A DNA stretch of 64,000 nt from Hyphomicrobiales bacterium. GTDB lineage: Bacteria; Pseudomonadota; Alphaproteobacteria; Rhizobiales; Beijerinckiaceae. The stretch spans positions 1-64,000 of the forward strand of contig JAIXZO010000022.1 of assembly GCA_027489535.1 (NCBI GenBank), read 5' to 3'. Every line of letters begins with the position of its first letter. Positions within the stretch are counted from its first letter, which is position 1. This document shows positions 58,820 through 64,000 of this stretch, one piece after another. The position numbers were made by a program, and so were the translations under genes. The notes beneath the pieces are model-generated. The model made no database searches. It had not been told where the DNA came from and saw only the letters and a list, made by a program, of their open reading frames with translations.

Positions 58820-59344
58820 TCAACCGATCCGGATCTTGGTATCGGAGACGAATTCGTAAGGCGGGATCGGCAGGTTCGTCGGCGCGGGTCCCTGACGGAT
58901 GCGGCCGGACGTGTCGAACACCGAGCCGTGGCACGGGCAGAACCAGCCCTTGAATGCGCCCTCGTTGCCGAGCGGCACGCAGCCCAGATGGGTGCAGTTG
59001 CCGTACACGACGAGCCAAGGGCTCTTGCCGGCCTTCACGCGCGCCGAATCCGGCTGGGGATCGCGCATCGAGCCGACGTCGGCCGTTTCCGCAGCCTTGA
59101 TCTCTTCCGCCGTGCGGTGCCGCACGAAGATGAGCTTGCCGCGCCAGAAGAGCTTGACGATTTGACCTTCGGCCACCGGCGTCAGGTCGAAATCGACGGG
59201 TGCGCCGGCGGCGATCGTGGCCGCGTCGGGTGCCATCTGGCTCACGAACGGCCAGATGGCCGAAGCGATGCCGACCGCGCCGACCGCGCCGGTCGCGATG
59301 AAGAGGAAGTCCCGCCGTGTGGGTTCGGGAGCCGTTGTCGCCAC
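58820..59344 (-). CDS. petA: Rieske iron-sulfur subunit of the bc1 complex
   Basis: Takes electrons from quinol at the Qo site through a 2Fe-2S cluster. The protein is 174 aa. It is exported by the Tat system, as the N-terminus has [20 protein letters not shown], and it keeps one membrane anchor. Cluster ligands are in CTHLGC (residues 117-122) and CPCHGS (137-142). The start is a GTG at 59344 with GAGGA 8 bp upstream. The frame stays open upstream, but that sequence is not Rieske-like. First gene of petABC. Confidence 0.93.
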   Translation of the reverse strand: MATTAPEPTRRDFLFIATGAVGAVGIASAIWPFVSQMAPDAATIAAGAPVDFDLTPVAEGQIVKLFWRGKLIFVRHRTAEEIKAAETADVGSMRDPQPDSARVKAGKSPWLVVYGNCTHLGCVPLGNEGAFKGWFCPCHGSVFDTSGRIRQGPAPTNLPIPPYEFVSDTKIRIG

Positions 59345-59576
59345 GTCAGTGATCCTCGCGTCCTGCGCCCGGAACGCCGCTACGTGCCGGACGGAGATTT
59401 GGAACGGATGCGCCGCTCGGGCCCCGCTATGCGCGCCTTTGTTCAGCCACGCAATGCGACCGGGAGTCGCCGCGGCGGGTGTTTCGCATGGGGCTCTCGG
59501 CTTGTCTATAGTTCGGAATGCGAATAGGCCGCGGTTGCAACGGCCCTTTTCCGGGTCCTTTCGAAAGTTCCGCAGC

Positions 59577-60065
59577 GTGCGCATCGCCCTTTTCCAGCCC
59601 GACATTCCGCAAAATGCGGGCACCATCCTCCGGTTGTGCGCCTGCTTAGGTGTGGAAGCCCACATCATCGAACCGGCGGGTTTTCCGGTTTCCGACCGCG
59701 CGTTTCGTCGCGCCGGAATGGACTATCTCGACGCGGTTTCGATCGTGCGGCACGTCTCCTGGACGACGTTCGAGGCATGGCGGAAGGGGGCGGGCGTCCG
59801 GTTGATTCTGGCCACGACCAAATCCGCCCTGCCCTATCCGGATTTCACGTTCCGGGCCGACGACGTGCTGATGATGGGCCGCGAATCCGCCGGCGCGCCC
59901 GAAGCGGTCCACAAGGCGGCGGACGCCTGCGTGACGATACCGATGCGGGCGGGCCTCCGCTCCATTAACCTGGCCGCCGCCGCATCGCTGATTCTGGGCG
60001 AGGCGCTGAGACAGACGGACGGATTTCCGAAATCCGAACCGGCCGCATCGTTCGGAGACGCTTGA
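59577..60065 (+). CDS. trmL: tRNA (cytidine(34)-2'-O)-methyltransferase
   Basis: A 162-aa SPOUT-class methyltransferase for the wobble base of some leucine tRNAs. It begins [20 protein letters not shown], with [40 protein letters not shown] and [20 protein letters not shown] forming the trefoil-knot SAM site. The start is GTG (59577). The stop overlaps the hemF ATG by 1 bp (TGATG). It is divergent from petA across 232 bp, which should hold the promoters of both. Confidence 0.93.
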   Translation: MRIALFQPDIPQNAGTILRLCACLGVEAHIIEPAGFPVSDRAFRRAGMDYLDAVSIVRHVSWTTFEAWRKGAGVRLILATTKSALPYPDFTFRADDVLMMGRESAGAPEAVHKAADACVTIPMRAGLRSINLAAAASLILGEALRQTDGFPKSEPAASFGDA

Positions 60066-60961
60066 TGAACTCGGACCCCGTTCTCGAAGACCGCAAGACC
60101 CGCGCCGCCGCATGGTTCGGCAAATTGCGCGACCGCATCTGCAAAACCTTCGAGGAGATCGAAGACGAAGCGGCGGGACCCTTCTTCCCCGAAGCCGGCG
60201 GACCGGGACGCTTCGAGCGCAAGTCGTGGCAGCGGACCGACCACTCCGGCGCTCCGGGCGGCGGCGGCATCATGTCGATGATGCGGGGACGCGTGTTCGA
60301 GAAGGTCGGCGTGCATACGTCGAGCGTGTTCGGCGAATTCGCGCCGGAATTCCGCGGACAGATCCCCGGCTCGGCCGAGGACCCGCGCTTCTTCGCCACG
60401 GGCGTGTCGCTCATCGCGCATCCGTGGAACCCGAACGTACCGACCGTGCACATGAACACGCGCTTCGTCGTCACGACCAAGGCTTGGCTCGGCGGCGGCG
60501 CGGACCTGACGCCGGTATTGATGCGTCGCCGCACGCAGGAAGACCGCGACAGCGTCGCCTTTCATGCAGCCATGAAGGGCGCCTGCGACGCGCATTCCGC
60601 CATCGCGCCCTATGACAAATACAAGGCCTGGTGCGACGAGTACTTCCACCTGAAGCACCGCAACGAGCCCCGCGGCATCGGCGGCATCTTCTACGACTAT
60701 CATGACAGCGGGGACTGGGACGCCGACTTCGCCTTCACGCGCGACGTCGGCGAAGCCTTCCGCGCGATCTATCCCGAGATCGTCCGGCGCAACATGAACA
60801 CGCCTTGGACGGATGCAGACCGCGAGGAGCAGCAGATCCGTCGCGGCCGCTATGTGGAGTACAACCTGCTCTACGATCGCGGCACGATCTTCGGCCTCAA
60901 GACCGGCGGCAACGTGGACAGCATCCTGTCGAGCATGCCGCCGACGGTGCGGTGGCCTTGA
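60065..60961 (+). CDS. hemF: Oxygen-dependent coproporphyrinogen III oxidase
   Basis: Converts coproporphyrinogen III to protoporphyrinogen IX with oxygen, in heme synthesis. The protein is 298 aa. It shows [20 protein letters not shown], the conserved [30 protein letters not shown] and [20 protein letters not shown]. It is translationally coupled to trmL. It is next to the bc1 operon, whose cytochromes need heme. The stop abuts the antitoxin gene on the other strand. Confidence 0.96.
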   Translation: MNSDPVLEDRKTRAAAWFGKLRDRICKTFEEIEDEAAGPFFPEAGGPGRFERKSWQRTDHSGAPGGGGIMSMMRGRVFEKVGVHTSSVFGEFAPEFRGQIPGSAEDPRFFATGVSLIAHPWNPNVPTVHMNTRFVVTTKAWLGGGADLTPVLMRRRTQEDRDSVAFHAAMKGACDAHSAIAPYDKYKAWCDEYFHLKHRNEPRGIGGIFYDYHDSGDWDADFAFTRDVGEAFRAIYPEIVRRNMNTPWTDADREEQQIRRGRYVEYNLLYDRGTIFGLKTGGNVDSILSSMPPTVRWP

Positions 60962-61300
60962 TCAGGCTGCCAGCGCGGCAAACGCGGTCTGCGGGTCGCG
61001 CGCAACGATCTTGAGCAAAGAGCGGGCGGCGGGATCGGGCGCGACGCGCCCTTGCTCCCAATTGCGGAGGGTCGCCACCGGGATCCGCAGCGCGGAGGCG
61101 AAGGCCTCTTGGGTCATCCCCAATTCTTTACGGATGAGGGCCGGCGGGATCACCAGTTCGCGTTCGCCGTCCGCGGCGTCGGGGTCTTGGCCGTCCTCGA
61201 CGGCGTGACGCCGGATGTCCTCCTCCGTCGTCGCCTTGATCTTGGGTCGATCATAAGTCGGTTTGTGCCGCCTCAGATGTTCCAGCGTGATGCGAGCCAT
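60962..61300 (-). CDS. HTH antitoxin of a BrnT-type module
   Basis: A 112-aa protein. The first ~50 residues are charged and probably bind the toxin (RPKIKATTEEDIRRHAVEDG). The C-terminal half is an XRE-type helix-turn-helix (IRKELGMTQEAFASALRIPV, then TLRNWEQGRVAPDP). It overlaps the BrnT-like gene by 28 bp and is transcribed after it. BrnA antitoxins are usually ribbon-helix-helix proteins, so the HTH form is a variant pairing. It probably autoregulates. Confidence 0.8.
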   Translation of the reverse strand: MARITLEHLRRHKPTYDRPKIKATTEEDIRRHAVEDGQDPDAADGERELVIPPALIRKELGMTQEAFASALRIPVATLRNWEQGRVAPDPAARSLLKIVARDPQTAFAALAA

Positions 61301-61551
61301 GAAGTCCGCTCCTTTCGGTTCGCGAGCCGTGCGGAGATGATCCAGCGCACCTCACTTCGGTCGGTGTACACGACGACAAGAATGTTCCCGTCGGCCTCTC
61401 CGATCGCGCGGATACGAACCTCGCCGTAATCCCGTCGGTCGTCGCGCTGCTCGAGAACCACGCCTGCGAAGATCGTCGCGGCCAGATCGAAGCCGAACCC
61501 GCGCTCGCGCAGGTTTTTCGAATGCTTCTCGTCGTGCCAATCGAAAATCAT
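61273..61551 (-). CDS. BrnT family ribonuclease toxin
   Basis: A 92-aa BrnT-type toxin with a RelE-like fold. It shows FDWHDEKHSKNLRERGFGFD, LAATIFAGVVLEQRDDRRDY, IGEADGNILVVVYTDRSEVR and IISARLANRKERTSW, the family landmarks including the basic Arg pair. Family members inhibit translation by cutting mRNA. It is first in the toxin-antitoxin pair, the usual order for BrnT. No insertion-element remains are beside it. Confidence 0.85.
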   Translation of the reverse strand: MIFDWHDEKHSKNLRERGFGFDLAATIFAGVVLEQRDDRRDYGEVRIRAIGEADGNILVVVYTDRSEVRWIISARLANRKERTSWLASRWNI

Positions 61552-61755
61552 CGTAATTCAAAAAGACTACGCTTCAAGCGCATACGATGCAAGTGTCCGA
61601 TTGGACGGACCGGCGTCTCGGCGTTCGCGGAAGGCCGGGAGGCCGGCAGTCCGTGCGCGCTGCCCGACACGGTCCGGCGCACGCCGATCAAGCCGTCATC
61701 AGTCCCCTCGAACGCCCCCGTCGCATCCTTCGCCGCAACCGGCTATCCTGTCCCC

Positions 61756-62346
61756 ATGACCTCCGAACGTCCCGCTCCGCCCTCCCTCGACGCGCTGACT
61801 GCGGCGGCGAAGAGTGCGGGCTCGCGCGAACTTCCGCCCGTGCATTTGTGGAACCCGCCGTTCTGCGGCGACATCGACATGCGCATCGCGGCGGACGGAA
61901 CCTGGTTCTACGGCGGCACGCCCATCGGGCGGCCGGCGCTCGTCAAATTGTTCTCGACGATCCTGCGGCGCGACCCCGAACGCTACGTTCTGGTGACGCC
62001 GGTCGAGAGGGTCGGCATCGCCGTGGAGGACGCGCCGTTTCTCGCCGTGTCGATGAGCGTCGCCGGGGAAGGACCTGACAGGACTCTGATTTTTCGGACC
62101 AACGTCGACGACGAAGCGGCGCTCGGGCCCGACCATCCGATGCGGTTCGAAAAGGAAGCGGCCGGCGGGCTCAAGCCGTATGTGCTGGTTCGCGGAGACT
62201 TGTGGGCGCGCGTGACGCGGCCGGTGTTCTACGATCTCGTGGCGCTCGGCGAGGAGCGCGATGTCGACGGGACGGTGATGTTCGGCATCCGCTCAGGCGG
62301 GGCCTTCTTTCCCATGATCGAGGCGGCGGCTCTTGCAGATCTCTGA
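61756..62346 (+). CDS. DUF1285 domain-containing protein
   Basis: A 196-aa protein of a family common in proteobacteria, with function unknown. It contains VHLWNPPFCGDIDMRIAADG, TWFYGGTPIGRPALVKLFST, ILRRDPERYVLVTPVERVGI and MFGIRSGGAFFPMI. The first stretches are the core of DUF1285. It overlaps the Nudix gene by 14 bp. Together with that gene, DUF6111 and cca it forms a compact operon. Confidence 0.88.
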   Translation: MTSERPAPPSLDALTAAAKSAGSRELPPVHLWNPPFCGDIDMRIAADGTWFYGGTPIGRPALVKLFSTILRRDPERYVLVTPVERVGIAVEDAPFLAVSMSVAGEGPDRTLIFRTNVDDEAALGPDHPMRFEKEAAGGLKPYVLVRGDLWARVTRPVFYDLVALGEERDVDGTVMFGIRSGGAFFPMIEAAALADL

Positions 62347-63010
62347 ACCTTCTCTCCCCGTCGTTCGCCTGACCTTGGCCGCCGACGAACTGGTGGCGCG
62401 CGCCGAGCGGCTGCTGTCGCTCGAGCCGCCGGCGGACGTGTTCGAACCGGAACGCTTCCCCGACCGGGGGGACCATAATCTCGCTCCGATGCTCGCGCCG
62501 ACCGACGGCACGCGCCATCGCAGGGCGGCGGTGCTGGTGCCCGTGGTGGACCATCCGGAGGGCGCAACCGTTCTGCTGACCCGGCGGTCCGCGCAATTGC
62601 GCGACCATTCCGGCCAGATCGCGTTTCCCGGCGGCCGGATCGACCCCGAAGACGTAGACGCGGTGGCGACGGCGCTGCGCGAAGCCCAGGAGGAGATCGG
62701 GCTCGAAGCCCGCTTCATCCGTCCCTTGGGCTATCTCGACCCTTATCTGTCCTCGACGGGATTTCGCATCCTGCCGGTCTTGGCGGTCGTGCGGCCCGGT
62801 TTCGAGCTGTCGATAAACCCCGCGGAAGTCGACGTCGCGTTCGAAGTGCCTTTGGGATTCCTGATGGACCCGGACAATCATGCGCGGCATTCCCGCGAAT
62901 GGCAGGGCAGCACGCGACACTATTTGGCGATGCCGTTCGGCGAGCACTATATCTGGGGCGTGACCGCCGGGATCCTCCGGAACCTCTATGAGAGGCTCTA
63001 TCTGCGATGA
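62333..63010 (+). CDS. CoA pyrophosphatase (Nudix hydrolase)
   Basis: A 225-aa NUDT7/NudL-type Nudix enzyme expected to cleave CoA or acyl-CoA diphosphates. The Nudix box is GGRIDPEDVDAVATALREAQ followed by EEIGL. The CoA-specific upstream motif is LLTRRSAQLRDHSGQIAFPG. The start is TTG at 62333, overlapping the DUF1285 gene by 14 bp, and a TTG at 62375 is an alternative. Its stop overlaps the next ATG (ATGA). Confidence 0.9.
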   Translation: MQISEPSLPVVRLTLAADELVARAERLLSLEPPADVFEPERFPDRGDHNLAPMLAPTDGTRHRRAAVLVPVVDHPEGATVLLTRRSAQLRDHSGQIAFPGGRIDPEDVDAVATALREAQEEIGLEARFIRPLGYLDPYLSSTGFRILPVLAVVRPGFELSINPAEVDVAFEVPLGFLMDPDNHARHSREWQGSTRHYLAMPFGEHYIWGVTAGILRNLYERLYLR

Positions 63011-63264
63011 TCCGATCTTTGATCGAAGAGATCACCCTCTTCTTGCTGCCCTTCGCGGCTTTCGCGCTATGGCTCGTCTTCCGCAAAAAAACGCCGCTGA
63101 AGGCCGCCCATTGGGACGGCCAACTCAGCATTCTCGCGCTGATCGGTTTGCTGTTCGTCGCGGCGGGGCTGTTTTACACGGGTTGGACGGCCGAGCGGAG
63201 CCGGGGCACCTACGTGCCGGCGCATATGGAAAACGGCCGGTTCGTGCCCGGAGAGTTCCGGTGA
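63007..63264 (+). CDS. DUF6111 family membrane protein
   Basis: An 85-aa protein with two predicted helices (EEITLFLLPFAAFALWLVFR and LSILALIGLLFVAAGLFYTG) and a short conserved C-terminal tail, GTYVPAHMENGRFVPGEF. This layout fits DUF6111, a small alphaproteobacterial membrane family found beside cca. Function unknown. It overlaps both neighbours by 4 bp (ATGA and GTGA). Confidence 0.85.
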   Translation: MIRSLIEEITLFLLPFAAFALWLVFRKKTPLKAAHWDGQLSILALIGLLFVAAGLFYTGWTAERSRGTYVPAHMENGRFVPGEFR

Positions 63265-64000
63265 GCACGAAGGTTTTGCGCATGCCGGAGCCGATCGTCG
63301 CGGACCCGGCATTGCGCCGGTTGTTCACGACGCTCGAATGCGACGGAGATCGTGCGATGCTGGTCGGCGGCATCGTGCGCAATACGCTGATGGGGCGCGG
63401 CGCGACCGATATCGACGTCGCCACCACGGCCCTTCCTGAGATCGTGTCGGAACGGGCCGTGCGCGCGGGGCTGAAGGCGGTGCCGACCGGCATCGAACAC
63501 GGCACGGTCACCGTCATCGTCGACGGCAAGCCGTTCGAAGTGACGACGCTGCGCGAGGACGTGGAGACCGACGGACGACGCGCGGTGGTCCGTTTCGGAC
63601 GCGACTTCAGCCATGACGCACGCCGGCGCGACTTCACCATCAACGCGCTTTACGCGGACGCGGACGGCCGCATCCATGATTTCGTCGGGGGCGTGCGGGA
63701 TCTTGAAGCGCGGCGCGTGCGCTTCATCGGCGATCCGACGACCCGCATCCGCGAGGACTATCTCCGCATCCTCCGGTTCTTCCGCTTCCACGCGGATTAC
63801 GCAGAGGGGCCGCTCGATGCGGAGGGCCTCGCGGCTTGCATGCGCGAACGCGGCGGATTGGACCAATTGTCCCGCGAGCGCGTCCGCGCCGAACTGCTCA
63901 AGCTTTTGACGGCGCGGCGCGCAACGCAGACGCTGGCGGAGATGGACGAAGCGGGGCTTTTGGCCCCGGTGCTCGGACGCCCGGGCGCACCGACAACGTT
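63261..64000 (+). CDS. cca: CCA tRNA nucleotidyltransferase/poly(A) polymerase-like, 3' end outside window
   Basis: The frame starts with GTG at 63261, overlapping the DUF6111 stop (GTGA), and is open to the end of the window, so it is partial. Translation shows AMLVGGIVRNTLMGRGATDI followed by DVATTALPE, the class II nucleotidyltransferase motif with the catalytic Asp pair. Further on is RRDFTINALYADADGRIHDF, then RIREDYLRILRFFRFHADYA, the RRDFT and RILRxxRF motifs of the family. It adds or repairs the CCA end of tRNAs. Confidence 0.93.
   Translation, partial: MSTKVLRMPEPIVADPALRRLFTTLECDGDRAMLVGGIVRNTLMGRGATDIDVATTALPEIVSERAVRAGLKAVPTGIEHGTVTVIVDGKPFEVTTLREDVETDGRRAVVRFGRDFSHDARRRDFTINALYADADGRIHDFVGGVRDLEARRVRFIGDPTTRIREDYLRILRFFRFHADYAEGPLDAEGLAACMRERGGLDQLSRERVRAELLKLLTARRATQTLAEMDEAGLLAPVLGRPGAPTT

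Overview
The window is 64 kb of GC-rich chromosome from an alphaproteobacterium, most likely a member of the Hyphomicrobiales (Rhizobiales). The lineage call is inference from gene content and order: trxB followed by an LsrB/VtlR-type LysR gene, ilvE divergent from a PetP/PetR-like regulator pair, YbjN-proC and ubiK beside lgt, uvrC-pgsA-moaD-moaE, petA-petB-petC followed by mtnP and apt, small outer-membrane barrels with an AADLP / WTGxYVG start, an extensin-family lipoprotein, and short palindromic repeats of the kind common in rhizobial genomes. Most of it is core chromosome. No rRNA or tRNA genes, CRISPR arrays, insertion sequences or prophage genes were found.

Layout. 1-13.9 kb: the end of carB, greA, an Lrp regulator, an ELM1-like protein, trxB-lsrB, a PQQ sugar dehydrogenase, aspartate aminotransferase, a DUF992 protein, an outer-membrane barrel and a divergent EF-G-like GTPase. 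13.9-18.5 kb: a probable small RNA with an anti-Shine-Dalgarno loop, a DUF486 membrane protein, uvrB, then an AT-rich islet between a winged-helix gene and an orphan 80-aa gene, and usg. 18.6-28.9 kb: ilvE, a MarR/response-regulator/kinase operon, csaA-tetR, proC-ybjN, ubiK, the ATGA-coupled lgt-midA-pgeF operon and an SDR. 29-36.5 kb: two tandem barrels, a GST, a cold-shock gene, rlmJ, RNase T2, a Tim44-like protein, a 27-codon membrane peptide and an extensin-family lipoprotein. 36.4-44.4 kb: a repeat island, a fused hydantoinase/oxoprolinase, a divergent TRAP transporter operon and its MarR-like regulator. 44.4-51 kb: moaE-moaD-pgsA-uvrC, two MaoC proteins, ychF and pth. 51.4-64 kb: rplY, vapBC, prs, an SDR, apt, mtnP, the cytochrome bc1 operon, trmL-hemF, a BrnT-type toxin-antitoxin pair, and DUF1285, Nudix, DUF6111 and CCA-transferase genes, the last cut by the window edge.

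Linked functions. The hydantoinase/oxoprolinase, the TRAP transporter and the MarR-like gene look like one uptake-and-hydrolysis unit. The divergent promoter between them holds a perfect palindrome, GTCAACG-TTT-CGTTGAC, whose arms contain -35-like hexamers on both strands. UvrB and UvrC of excision repair are both present, unlinked. PetP/PetR-like regulators and the bc1 operon that they control in Rhodobacter lie about 36 kb apart.

The most unusual observations are (i) a palindromic repeat of about 126 bp carried in frame inside the hydantoinase gene, adding about 42 residues, with relatives in nearby intergenic DNA; (ii) the minus-strand small-RNA candidate at 13.92-14.06 kb with a UCCUCCCCUCCC loop; (iii) a T-N11-A palindrome in front of trxB-lsrB; (iv) mutually overlapping divergent promoters between ilvE and the petP-like gene; and (v) the AT-rich islet at 17.6-17.9 kb.
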